Shown: positions 57,944-64,000, numbered from the stretch's first letter. The stretch is 64,000 nucleotides of DNA from Actinomadura sp. BRA 177 (GCF_013372625.1 NZ_JABXFD010000724.1:1-64000); one strand, 5' to 3'. Numbers and translations: made by a program. The notes: generated by a model from the letters alone, not told the origin.

Positions 57944-58188
57944 CCGGCGTGCCTCCCATCGGGAACGGTGCGGGCCGGGTTGGAGTCGAGGGCATCGGCG
58001 CCGAGGGACTCGGCGGGGTGGTATTCGGTGTCGAGGTCGGCGGCCATCACCGACCGTCCGCACGGGTTGCAGCGGAAGCGGACCGGGCCGCCGTCCAGCG
58101 GCGTGCGGCAGGTCGGGCAGCGCTTGACCGGACCGGCGTGCAGGATCCGGCGCGGCGCGGCGGCGTAGACGGGCGTGGGCGTGGTCAT
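57940..58188 (-). CDS. small zinc-finger protein, AICE
   Basis: 82 aa with one zinc ribbon: VKRCPTCRTPLDGG and VRFRCNPCGRSVMAAD (two CxxC pairs), then a tail DTEYHPAESLGADALDSNPA. Overlaps both neighbours by 4 bp. Typical of the small-protein run between spd-like and regulatory genes of AICEs. Function unknown. Confidence 0.8.
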   Translation of the reverse strand: MTTPTPVYAAAPRRILHAGPVKRCPTCRTPLDGGPVRFRCNPCGRSVMAADLDTEYHPAESLGADALDSNPARTVPDGRHAG

Positions 58189-58592
58189 GCCGCGGTCACC
58201 TCCACCTCGGCGAGGTCGGCGCCCTCGGCGCACTCCAGGCACTCGCCGAGGTGGCGGGGCAGGACGTATCCGGCGTCGCGGCGGCAGGTCGGGCAGTGCC
58301 GGCGGGCGGCCAGCGCCTTGCCCAGGGCCGCGCGCTGCCGGTCGGTCGGGACGCGCTTGGGCAGCGCGAGCCGGACGTCGTAGAGGTAGGCGGCGCGCAC
58401 ACCGCCACCACCGCGGCGGGAGTTCCACAGCACCTGTCCGGCGATCTCCTGACCGCCGGGACGCAGGCCCTCGGCGGCGAGTTGGCGGCGGGTGCGCAGG
58501 TGACCGGGGGCCATGCGCCACGGCCACGTGGGGATCCCGTACCGGGCGCCGGTCGGGTCGAAGAACCGCGCGGGGCTACGGCGGCGGGTCAT
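58185..58592 (-). CDS. RRQRL motif-containing zinc-binding protein
   Basis: 135 aa. The family hallmark appears as LRTRRQLAAEGLRPGGQ (about residues 32-48; RRQL rather than RRQRL), after YGIPTWPWRMAPGHL. VLWNSRRGGGGVRAAYLYDV follows, and the C-terminus has ARRHCPTCRRDAGYVLPRHLGECLECAEG with paired cysteines. A conserved AICE protein of unknown function. Overlaps neighbours by 4 bp on each side. Confidence 0.85.
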   Translation of the reverse strand: MTRRRSPARFFDPTGARYGIPTWPWRMAPGHLRTRRQLAAEGLRPGGQEIAGQVLWNSRRGGGGVRAAYLYDVRLALPKRVPTDRQRAALGKALAARRHCPTCRRDAGYVLPRHLGECLECAEGADLAEVEVTAA

Positions 58593-58855
58593 GCCGTCAC
58601 ACCCCCCACCGGCGCGGGCACCAGGTTGGGGCGTTGGACGGTGACCAGGTGCCAGCCCTCGGCGCGCAGCAACCGGTAGGCCAGCACGCCGGCGGCCCCC
58701 GTGACCGCCACGGCCGTCACGGCGGTCAGGGCCGCGGTCGGCGCCGGGTGGGTGACCAGCAGCACCCCGGCGGCGGCGGCCAGCCGGACCGGCGAGGCGC
58801 ACACCCAGCACACCACGGCGGCCAGGACGGCCAGCGTCAGAAGGACGGTGATCAT
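58589..58855 (-). CDS. small membrane protein, AICE
   Basis: 88 aa with two or three hydrophobic segments (ITVLLTLAVLAAVVCWVCAS, LAAAAGVLLVTHPAP, LTAVTAVAVTGAAGVLAYRLL) and a short cytoplasmic end. Such proteins accompany Spd/transfer proteins in actinomycete conjugation. Coupled to both neighbours by 4 bp overlaps. Specific function unknown. Confidence 0.75.
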   Translation of the reverse strand: MITVLLTLAVLAAVVCWVCASPVRLAAAAGVLLVTHPAPTAALTAVTAVAVTGAAGVLAYRLLRAEGWHLVTVQRPNLVPAPVGGVTA

Positions 58856-59430
58856 CGGGTCACCCCCAACCCGTCCAGGGCGACCAGCACGGGGGCGCAC
58901 CGGTCGTCCAGCAGCTTGGCCAGCCGCTTCACCGACGCCTTGGCATCGACGACGGTCAGCCGGTCGGGTGCGTCGGCCGGGGTGTGCAGCTCGGCGGCCG
59001 GGATGTGGAACATCAGGGCAGTGGTGGTCAGCATCGCCGGGCGGCGCGACAGCCGGTCGTGGTCGGGGATGTGGTAGCCGCGGTTCCACCGGTCGCCGCG
59101 GTCCCAGTCGCCGAACCCCGCCACGGAGGCGAGCACCGACGGGCGCGGGACCGTGATCAGCACGCGGGCGATGAGCGCGTCGTCGATCTCACTGGAGTCC
59201 AGGGCCACCGACTGCAGACGCTCGGCCGTCCAGGCCACGTAGGGCGGCGCCATGACCGGCGACGTGGCCACCTGCCACGCCGCGGCCGTGAACGCCACCG
59301 GGTCACCGGTGACCGTGCCGTCCTCGTCCCAGGACGCGAACAGCTTCGGGTAGCGGCGCAGGTACACCCCGAACCGGGACACCCCGTCGGACGCGCGGTG
59401 CCGGTCGTCGCGGTCGTTGAAGACGAACAT
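58852..59430 (-). CDS. hypothetical AICE protein, 192 aa
   Basis: Start at ATG 59430 (MFVFNDRDDRHRAS), preceded by GAGGTGATCGGC. Soluble, with GVYLRRYPKLFASWDEDG, WDRGDRWNRGYHIPDHDRLS and TLMFHIPAAELH-like segments; the last 40 residues form a helix pair. I do not recognise a domain. Found in the usual place for conserved hypothetical AICE genes. Confidence 0.75.
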   Translation of the reverse strand: MFVFNDRDDRHRASDGVSRFGVYLRRYPKLFASWDEDGTVTGDPVAFTAAAWQVATSPVMAPPYVAWTAERLQSVALDSSEIDDALIARVLITVPRPSVLASVAGFGDWDRGDRWNRGYHIPDHDRLSRRPAMLTTTALMFHIPAAELHTPADAPDRLTVVDAKASVKRLAKLLDDRCAPVLVALDGLGVTR

Positions 59431-59435
59431 GCCGA

Positions 59436-59636
59436 TCACCTCGCGTCCGGGGTGTCGTGGGCGGGTGACGCCCCCTCGGCGGGTGCGTCGAGGGTGGCGT
59501 CGAGGTAGAGGGAGACCAGCGCCGAGGTTCCGCGGCGCGGGTAGGGCCGGGAGGTCTCCAGCACGGTCACCACGTCGGCGATGCGGGCGGCGGCGGTGTC
59601 GACCTCGGCGGGCAGACCGGTCAGGCGGATCTTCAC
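59436..59636 (-). CDS. hypothetical AICE protein, 66 aa
   Basis: MKIRLTGLPAEVDTAAARIA start, then VVTVLETSRPYPRRG and VSLYLDATLDAP. A small alpha/beta fold is likely. A similar short protein occurs before the previous gene in many AICEs. Its start overlaps the stop of the 32 aa gene by 4 bp. Function unknown. Confidence 0.7.
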   Translation of the reverse strand: MKIRLTGLPAEVDTAAARIADVVTVLETSRPYPRRGTSALVSLYLDATLDAPAEGASPAHDTPDAR

Positions 59637-59731
59637 TGGACACCTCCCAGCAGGAGCACCGCGCCGGCGAGGGCGAGGAACACCAGTGCGATCAGCACGC
59701 GGATCCGGGCGTGCGGGTCAGCGCCGAACAT
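59633..59731 (-). CDS. 32 aa membrane peptide, AICE
   Basis: MFGADPHARIRVLIALVFLA then LAGAVLLLGGVQ: a charged N-terminus and one membrane helix. Too short for routine gene calling, but it is locked between WhiB and the 66 aa gene with 1 bp and 4 bp overlaps, which supports translation. Confidence 0.6.
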   Translation of the reverse strand: MFGADPHARIRVLIALVFLALAGAVLLLGGVQ

Positions 59732-60048
59732 CACGCCACCTCGCCCAGGTCCGGGGCGGGCAGGGTCCGGACCTCGCGGCGCAGCGCGGCCAGCTCGCGG
59801 GGCAGGTAGCCCGCCCACACGCCCCACGAGGGGCGGATCCGCAGCGCGTAGTCAAGGCACAGGTCCCACACCGGGCAGTCCTCGCACACCTGCCGGGCCA
59901 CGTCCTGCCGGGCCAGCCGCTCGGCGATCGGCTCGGACTCGAACGTGTCCGGGCCCATGTGCAGGTCCGGGTCATGCCGGCAGTCGCCGCGCTCCCCCAG
60001 TTCGGACACCAGGTCCACCAGCGACAGAGCGGACGGGTCAACGGCCAT
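59731..60048 (-). CDS. WhiB family iron-sulfur transcriptional regulator
   Basis: 105 aa. The four cluster cysteines are C23, C55, C58 and C64 (VCEDCPVWDLC), followed by the GVWAG turn in place of GVWGG and a basic C-terminal stretch (LPRELAALRREVR). ATG at 60048 is preceded by AAGGAGGACCGC. Element-borne WhiB proteins may link transfer genes to host development or redox state. It follows leader repeat copy D. Confidence 0.92.
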   Translation of the reverse strand: MAVDPSALSLVDLVSELGERGDCRHDPDLHMGPDTFESEPIAERLARQDVARQVCEDCPVWDLCLDYALRIRPSWGVWAGYLPRELAALRREVRTLPAPDLGEVA

Positions 60049-60067
60049 GCGGTCCTCCTTGCGGGTC

Positions 60068-60126
60068 GTGATCGGTCGGGTAGGGCGGCCCTCGGCGGCG
60101 TGCTTGGTGGCTTGTGCGCCGAGGGG
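60068..60126 (-). repeat. AICE leader repeat, copy D (upstream of whiB-like gene)
   Basis: Nearly identical to copy B over CCTCGGCGGCGTGCTTGGTG and its continuation GCTTGTGCGCCGAGG. On the minus strand it ends 20 bases before the WhiB start. The frame through it (LGAQATKHAAEGRPTRPITT) is also open, as in copy C. Confidence 0.85.
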
Positions 60127-60159
60127 CAGCGGGTGCGGGTGGTAGGTCGTCATCGCCGG

Positions 60160-60306
60160 TCAGCCCAGCGAACCGGCGAAGGTCGTGATCGCGTGGATGA
60201 TCTGGTTGACCAGCGCGGCGGCCTTCTCGGGGTTGTTGATCGCGAAGATGGCGACGGCGATGCCGGCGAGCCACTGCGGGATGTTGCTGGACTTCTGCGG
60301 GAACAC
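60160..60306 (-). CDS. 48 aa conserved AICE protein
   Basis: GTG start at 60306 with AGGAG nine bases upstream. Reads VFPQKSSNIPQWLAGIAVAI then FAINNPEKAAALVNQIIHAI, ending TTFAGSLG. The middle is a moderately hydrophobic helix; the Pro-Glu-Lys turn precedes an amphipathic helix. It is the first gene of the long minus-strand unit, starting 26 bp after operator 1. Unknown function. Confidence 0.7.
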   Translation of the reverse strand: MFPQKSSNIPQWLAGIAVAIFAINNPEKAAALVNQIIHAITTFAGSLG

Positions 60307-60331
60307 CTGGGCACTCCTCAGGTCGAGTGAT

Positions 60332-60349
60332 ACGCCAAACGTTTGGCGT
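60332..60349. promoter_or_regulatory. operator palindrome 1 (18 bp, perfect)
   Basis: ACGCCAAACGTTTGGCGT in the region between the divergent 48 aa gene and gntR. It is a perfect palindrome and its right half recurs exactly in operator 2. Likely the binding site of the adjacent GntR/UTRA protein controlling both directions. Confidence 0.7.
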
Positions 60350-60394
60350 TTGACGTACTCTCGATTGTGGCCACGCCGGAGCAGATGTCAAGAG

Positions 60395-60412
60395 GCACCA
60401 ATCGTTTGGCGT
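60395..60412. promoter_or_regulatory. operator palindrome 2
   Basis: Matches operator 1 at 15 of 18 positions (GCACCAATCGTTTGGCGT). Centres of the two sites are 63 bp apart, six helical turns, which would allow cooperative or looped binding. Located 64-81 bases upstream of the gntR start. Confidence 0.65.
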
Positions 60413-60427
60413 TTCGCGCTAGCTCTG

Positions 60428-60443
60428 GTTAGGTGGACCTAAC
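60428..60443. promoter_or_regulatory. second-type palindrome GTTAGGT-GG-ACCTAAC
   Basis: 7 bp perfect arms with a 2 bp spacer, 33 bases upstream of the gntR ATG, different in sequence from operators 1 and 2. It may bind another regulator or overlap the gntR promoter. Confidence 0.45.
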
Positions 60444-60475
60444 ACAGCGGGTCGACAGTGGAGAGGAGCAGGTAG

Positions 60476-61243
60476 ATGCCCACATCGGAGCGCCACGGGT
60501 TCCGCGACATCGCCGCAAAAATCCGTGAAGAAATCATCGACGGCCGGTACCCCACGGGGTCCGTGCTGCCAGCCGAGCCGGAGCTTGCCGACCGGTACGG
60601 GGCTTCCCGTAGCTTGGTGAACCGGGCAATGCAGGTACTCGCAGCCGAGGGCATGGTCCGTCCTCAGCAGGGACGGGGAACCATGGTCACCTGGCTACCG
60701 CCGATGCTCCACTCACCTGCCCGCTACGACCGGGCAAAGCGCGAGAACAACGGCGCCCGCGGCGCGTTCGACGCCGAGGTTCGCGCCCTCGGTCTGGAGC
60801 CCAAGCACGAGATCACCACCGAGCACGCCGAACCGCCGGCCGAGGTCGCCGAGTTGCTCGGCGTGCCGACCGGTGAGGCGAACTGCCTCGTCCGTCGCCG
60901 GCGTCTCCTCGCCAGTGACATCCCCGTCCGGATCAACGAGAGTTGGTTCCCCCTCGACATCGCCGAGGGCACCGTCCTGGAAGAAGACGGCCCGGTGATC
61001 GTCGGCGGCGTCAAGAGCGCGCTCGCCGAACTCGGCTACCCGCAGGTCTCGGCGCGCGAGCGGATCACTCCTAGCCGCCTGCCCACCGACGCCGAGGCGC
61101 GGGCGCTGGAGATCAGTCCCGAGCGGACGGTCATCCAGATCACGCACGTCGGCATGACCGCCGAGGGCCGAGCCGTCGAGGTGACCGTCACAGTGGCGCC
61201 CGCCCACTACCTGACGGCCCAGTACGAGTTCCCGCTCGCCTGA
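60476..61243 (+). CDS. GntR family regulator, HutC/UTRA subfamily (KorSA-like)
   Basis: 255 aa. N-terminal winged helix (FRDIAAKIREEIIDGRYPTGSVLPAEPEL, then LADRYGASRSLVNRAMQVLA and VRPQQGRGTMV) and C-terminal UTRA ligand-binding domain (PAEVAELLGVPTGEANCLVRRRRLL, INESWFPLDIAEG, TPSRLPTDAEARAL, VIQITHVGMTAEGRAVEVTVTV). RBS GAGAGGAG precedes the ATG. In pSAM2-type elements the equivalent KorSA keeps transfer and replication silent. It probably represses itself and the divergent AICE operon through the palindromes at 60332 and 60395. Confidence 0.92.
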   Translation: MPTSERHGFRDIAAKIREEIIDGRYPTGSVLPAEPELADRYGASRSLVNRAMQVLAAEGMVRPQQGRGTMVTWLPPMLHSPARYDRAKRENNGARGAFDAEVRALGLEPKHEITTEHAEPPAEVAELLGVPTGEANCLVRRRRLLASDIPVRINESWFPLDIAEGTVLEEDGPVIVGGVKSALAELGYPQVSARERITPSRLPTDAEARALEISPERTVIQITHVGMTAEGRAVEVTVTVAPAHYLTAQYEFPLA

Positions 61244-61264
61244 CAACCGGAGAGACCACGCCCG

Positions 61265-62425
61265 ATGATCACGCGCCTAGTCCAAGACCACGTCCAGACC
61301 CTTGCCGGCAAGGGGGAGCTACCCGCGTTCGTCTACGACCTCGCCGCGCTGCGAGAGCACGCGGCCGAGGTCAAGGCCGCGCTCTCGGCGCCCGGTGCGC
61401 CGGAGATCTTCTACGCCGCAAAGGCCAACCCCGACGCGCCGATCCTGCAAGCGGTCGCCCCGTACATGGACGGCATCGAGGTCGCGTCCGGCGGCGAGCT
61501 GGCACACGTCCGCGAGGCGCTGCCGGACGCGCGCCTCGCGTTCGGCGGCCCCGGCAAGACCGATGACGAACTCCGCCAGGCGCTCGCCCTCGACGTCGAG
61601 CGCATCCACGTCGAAAGCCCGTACGAGCTATCGCGCCTCGCCGAGATCGCCCAGGCGGCCGAGCGTGAGGTCGACATCCTGCTACGCCTCAACCTCGCCG
61701 GCGACCGCAGCGGCGTCGCGCTCGCCATGAGCGGCCCGTTCGGCATGGACCCCGAACTAATCGAGTCCTGCACCGACATCCTGACCGCCTCGCCGCACGT
61801 GCGCCTACGCGGCATCCATGCGCACCTGGCGTCCGGCCTGGACGCGTCCGCCATGGTCGCCCAGTCCACCGAGATCCTCACGTGGGGCCGCGCATGGCTC
61901 GACAGGATCGGCCACACCGGACCGCGAGAGTTCAACCTCGGCGGCGGCATGGCAGTCGACTACAGCACGCCCGGAACCCGATTCGACTGGAAGCAGTACG
62001 GCACCGACGTCGCCGCGCTCGCCGAGCCGGGCGAAACGCTGCGCATCGAACCGGGCCGCTCCATCAGCGTCTACGCCGGGTGGTACATCACCGAGGTACT
62101 GGACGTGAAGAAGGCACACGGCCAGTGGTACGCCGTCCTACGCGGCGGCACCATGCACATCCGGACACCCGTCACCAAGCAGCACAACCACCCGTTCGAC
62201 ATCCTCGCCGGCAACGGCGACGGTCCTGCAGCCGCCGGCGAACCCGTAACCCTCGTCGGCCAACTCTGCACACCAAAGGACGTCTTCGCACGCGAGGTCC
62301 CCACCGACCGCGTCGCCGTCGGCGACCTAGTCGCCTTCTCCATGTCCGGCGCCTACGCCTGGAACATCTCCCACCACGACTTCCTCATGCACCCAAAGCC
62401 CACCCATCACTTTCTTGGCCACTGA
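61265..62425 (+). CDS. type III PLP-dependent decarboxylase-like enzyme (DapDC/ODC fold)
   Basis: 386 aa, fold type III. PLP lysine in EIFYAAKANPDAPIL, then EVASGGELAHVREAL, the His of GIHAHLASGLD, the glycine loop REFNLGGGMAVDYS, EPGRSISVYAGW, and the substrate-side Cys in QLCTPKDVFAREVP. Ends SMSGAYAWNISHHDFLMHPKP. It lacks the length and N-terminal part of the chromosomal LysA at 45193 and looks closer to siderophore-type (SbnH-like) decarboxylases. It lies 21 bp after gntR on the same strand and may be co-transcribed. Substrate unknown. Confidence 0.85.
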   Translation: MITRLVQDHVQTLAGKGELPAFVYDLAALREHAAEVKAALSAPGAPEIFYAAKANPDAPILQAVAPYMDGIEVASGGELAHVREALPDARLAFGGPGKTDDELRQALALDVERIHVESPYELSRLAEIAQAAEREVDILLRLNLAGDRSGVALAMSGPFGMDPELIESCTDILTASPHVRLRGIHAHLASGLDASAMVAQSTEILTWGRAWLDRIGHTGPREFNLGGGMAVDYSTPGTRFDWKQYGTDVAALAEPGETLRIEPGRSISVYAGWYITEVLDVKKAHGQWYAVLRGGTMHIRTPVTKQHNHPFDILAGNGDGPAAAGEPVTLVGQLCTPKDVFAREVPTDRVAVGDLVAFSMSGAYAWNISHHDFLMHPKPTHHFLGH

Positions 62426-62434
62426 GAATAAGAC

Positions 62435-62469
62435 AAGAGGGGCTCCGATTTCTGACCGGAGTCCCTCTT
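62435..62469. terminator. strong bidirectional rho-independent terminator
   Basis: 13 bp stem with one G-T pair (62435-62447 with 62457-62469), a 9 nt loop, and a T-run (CTCTTT) on the plus strand; on the minus strand the arm gives CCTCTTGTCTT. It separates the convergent PLP and SLATT genes. Confidence 0.85.
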
Positions 62470-62476
62470 TCGCGGA

Positions 62477-63370
62477 CTACGATTGAGAGCGCGAAGCCCG
62501 CCACCGCGTGTGCTCTCTACTAATTGCATCCTCGGCATCATTGACTGCTTGAGCCCAACTCTCTTCGTCTTGGGCCATCTCAAGCCGCACTCGTGCATCA
62601 CTCAGGTCTGCAACAGCCACAGCGTACGCCGTACCAACCTGATCATGTTGTTGCGCCTCAAGCCATGCCCCGACCGCACCCATTCCTGTCGCTACAACCG
62701 CATCAATCGGAATGTTGACAACTGCGCCAGCCTTAAGGAGTCCCGTAACACCACCCAATATTTCCAACGCGAGCAAGATGTAGCGCCACATATTCGCCCT
62801 CTTTTTGCTCTTGCGGGATTTGCCGGAGTACCATGCAAGTTGATCCTCTAGACGATGCTTCAGATACCCCTCTTTGCGTTCAGAGAGTGAACTTTCCCGC
62901 AAGTCACGCATCGCTTGCGTAACCGTGGTTCCTCCTATCGGGGCCAACGCTTCCAGTCGACTCGAACGTCTCAGCGCCTTCAAATCGTCAACAAAGAGCA
63001 AAACCTCGTCAAGCATCACCCCTCCCTTGGGATAAGGGTTACCGCCAACCGCCCATTTCCATGTCAGAGTTTTCGCGGACTCAGCCAAGGCCCGCCCCTC
63101 GTACCAAGCGCGTTCTGGTTTGCCATGCAAGAGGAAGGCATCAAGAGCGAGGGCCACAAAGAAGGCGACAGAGGCCGCCAAAGCCGCCCAATCGATGCGA
63201 GAACTCCCAATGGTGACTGCTTTTACACCTAGCGCTGCAGCAGCCACGGTCAGTACGAGCCGGAGGCTCGTCTGGGACATGTACTGACGCCTCCCCTCTA
63301 TGGCAGTGGTGTCGGCGGCCCTGAACACCTGGGGGAAGTCGTCCTCGGAGAGACCTTGCACGGAAGTCAT
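62477..63370 (-). CDS. SLATT-domain membrane protein (DUF4231-like), putative effector
   Basis: 297 aa from the ATG giving MTSVQGLSEDDF; an ATG at 63382 is also possible and neither has a clear RBS. Two membrane helices near residues 33-80 (LRLVLTVAAAALGVKAVTI, IDWAALAASVAFFVALALDA) are followed by the SLATT signature WYEGRALAESAKTLTWKWAV. A second hydrophobic pair lies near 200-240 (RYILLALEILGGVTGLLKA, IDAVVATGMGAVGAWLEA) before a helical C-terminus, suggesting tandem SLATT_3 and SLATT_1-like units. SLATT proteins are predicted pore-forming effectors in nucleotide-signal defence systems. GC is visibly lower than in the AICE core. Divergent from the TIR gene, 82 bp apart. Confidence 0.78.
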   Translation of the reverse strand: MTSVQGLSEDDFPQVFRAADTTAIEGRRQYMSQTSLRLVLTVAAAALGVKAVTIGSSRIDWAALAASVAFFVALALDAFLLHGKPERAWYEGRALAESAKTLTWKWAVGGNPYPKGGVMLDEVLLFVDDLKALRRSSRLEALAPIGGTTVTQAMRDLRESSLSERKEGYLKHRLEDQLAWYSGKSRKSKKRANMWRYILLALEILGGVTGLLKAGAVVNIPIDAVVATGMGAVGAWLEAQQHDQVGTAYAVAVADLSDARVRLEMAQDEESWAQAVNDAEDAISREHTRWRASRSQS

Positions 63371-63452
63371 GCGCACAATCATGCCGCATGCGGCGTCGTG
63401 AGTGCGATACTCTGACCTATCCGCACCCCTGGATCGGACCACGGGAGTCCAC

Positions 63453-64000
63453 GTGACCACTTATGGACAGTATCGAGTACTCGAAGCCGCTCAGAAGGCC
63501 GAAGCAAGCACCTCGGATCCAACGCGACACAAGGCATTTGTGTCGTACCATGCGGCCGATGCAGACGAGGTCAAGACATTCATCGAGGATTACGGACACG
63601 TATTCATTCCTAAAGTAATCGGCGTCAGCGACGAGGATGACTTTATCGACAGCAACGACACCGGATACGTAATGCAACAGATTAGGGATAAATACCTGCG
63701 CGACTCCACAGTCACGATAGTTATGATTGGCGCCTGCACATGGGCTCGGCGATATGTAGACTGGGAGATTTATTCCACCCTCAGAAGAGATAAGCTGAAC
63801 CGCCTCAGCGGACTAATGGCGGTCACGCTCCCGAGCGTTTCCAAAATCTCTCGCCAGCTCCCTCCCCGCCTCAACGACAATGTGGACGGCGATAACGAGT
63901 CATACGCGCGCTGGTGGAAATACCCGGAATCAGCCACTCAACTTCGGGACTGCATCGAGGATGCGTATCAAGCCAGAACTAGCCGCGCCAAACTCATCGA
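63453..64000 (+). CDS. TIR-like (ThsB / DUF1863-type) protein, truncated by window end
   Basis: At least 182 aa. The GTG start (VTTYGQYRVLEAAQKAEAS) has GGGAG eight bases upstream. The TIR-like domain begins at HKAFVSYHAADADEVKTFI (about residue 27), continues with DYGHVFIPKVIGVSDEDDF and reaches the diagnostic STVTIVMIGACTWARRYVDW followed by EIYSTLRR, matching the MTH538/ThsB-type TIR family (PF08937) used as the sensor/NADase in Thoeris. The reading frame is open to base 64000. GC near 50%, unlike the AICE core. Pairs divergently with the SLATT gene. Full length and C-terminal domain cannot be seen. Confidence 0.82.
   Translation, partial: MTTYGQYRVLEAAQKAEASTSDPTRHKAFVSYHAADADEVKTFIEDYGHVFIPKVIGVSDEDDFIDSNDTGYVMQQIRDKYLRDSTVTIVMIGACTWARRYVDWEIYSTLRRDKLNRLSGLMAVTLPSVSKISRQLPPRLNDNVDGDNESYARWWKYPESATQLRDCIEDAYQARTSRAKLI

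Larger units (their letters stand above)
47803..64000. mobile_element. actinomycete integrative and conjugative element (AICE), right end outside window
   Basis: A complete set of AICE modules lies immediately downstream of the tRNA-Arg gene: integrase and excisionase, primase-polymerase plus ATPase for replication, FtsK/TraB-type translocase for transfer of double-stranded DNA, DUF2637 membrane protein, RRQRL-type zinc protein, WhiB and GntR regulators. The left attachment site should be the 3' part of the tRNA (47803-47827). I found no second copy of that sequence before 64000, so attR probably lies beyond the window and the PLP, SLATT and TIR genes are probably cargo. The right boundary is unproven. 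Confidence 0.85.

Noticed and set aside
57943-60306. Second attachment site (attR) inside or just after the regulatory genes
   Set aside because: No copy of the tRNA-Arg 3' sequence (GGTTCGAATCCTGCAG) was found anywhere between 47830 and 64000.
60428-60443. Third palindrome as another GntR operator
   Set aside because: Its half-site GTTAGGT differs from the AAACGTTTGGCG-type sites, so it is listed as a separate element rather than the same operator.
61265-62425. Second lysA (diaminopimelate decarboxylase) on the element
   Set aside because: It shares the PLP fold but is shorter, has QLCTPKDVF rather than the LysA Cys-Glu motif seen at 45193, and lies in a different context; naming it lysA would be unsupported.

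Overview
The window is high-GC DNA (about 70% GC in most genes, GTG starts common) from an actinomycete. Gene content and order match the conserved Streptomyces/Mycobacterium block that runs lysA-hom-thrC-thrB-rho-rpmE-prfA-prmC-sua5-wecA-atp operon, continuing towards nucS. The DUF222-HNH gene and overall style fit Streptosporangiales such as Actinomadura, but genus is an inference.

Layout. 1-10,400: mixed housekeeping and stress genes (3-hydroxyacyl-CoA dehydrogenase, LLM oxidoreductase, mismatch endonuclease NucS, TetR, M50 protease, aldehyde dehydrogenase, OmpA-like lipoprotein, a cupin/hemerythrin pair). 10,400-16,600: a repeat-rich accessory patch with a DUF222-HNH nuclease gene, a DUF6745 pair and a decayed serine hydrolase. 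16,600-22,300: GMC oxidoreductase, cobalamin adenosyltransferase, secreted proteins. 22,300-31,650: the complete F1Fo ATP synthase operon behind wecA. 31,800-47,650: translation-related genes (sua5-like, prmC, prfA, rpmE), a two-component system, rho, and the aspartate-family amino acid genes thrB, thrC, hom and lysA, followed by an ArgS-related gene and a CheY-like receiver.

47,756-64,000 (end not reached): an integrative and conjugative element of the actinomycete type (AICE), inserted at a tRNA-Arg(CCG) gene. Integrase and excisionase lie next to the tRNA. Then come a replication module (AAA+/SF3-like ATPase plus primase-polymerase, beside a dense nested inverted-repeat array that looks like an origin), a C5 cytosine methyltransferase, a frameshifted small zinc-ribbon gene, a repeat cluster resembling a conjugation clt locus, an FtsK/TraB-type DNA translocase, a DUF2637 membrane protein, a run of small overlapping genes including a WhiB-like regulator, and a GntR/UTRA repressor with two matching operator palindromes in its promoter. 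A 60-90 bp leader element is repeated four times, each at the 5' end of a transcription unit.

Beyond GntR lie a type III PLP decarboxylase-like gene and, after a strong bidirectional terminator, a lower-GC divergent pair: a SLATT-type membrane protein and a ThsB-like TIR protein cut by the window end. This pair is the best candidate for an undescribed (defence) system here. Two frameshifts fall in four-base homopolymers (15.6 kb and 54.2 kb) and could be sequencing errors.
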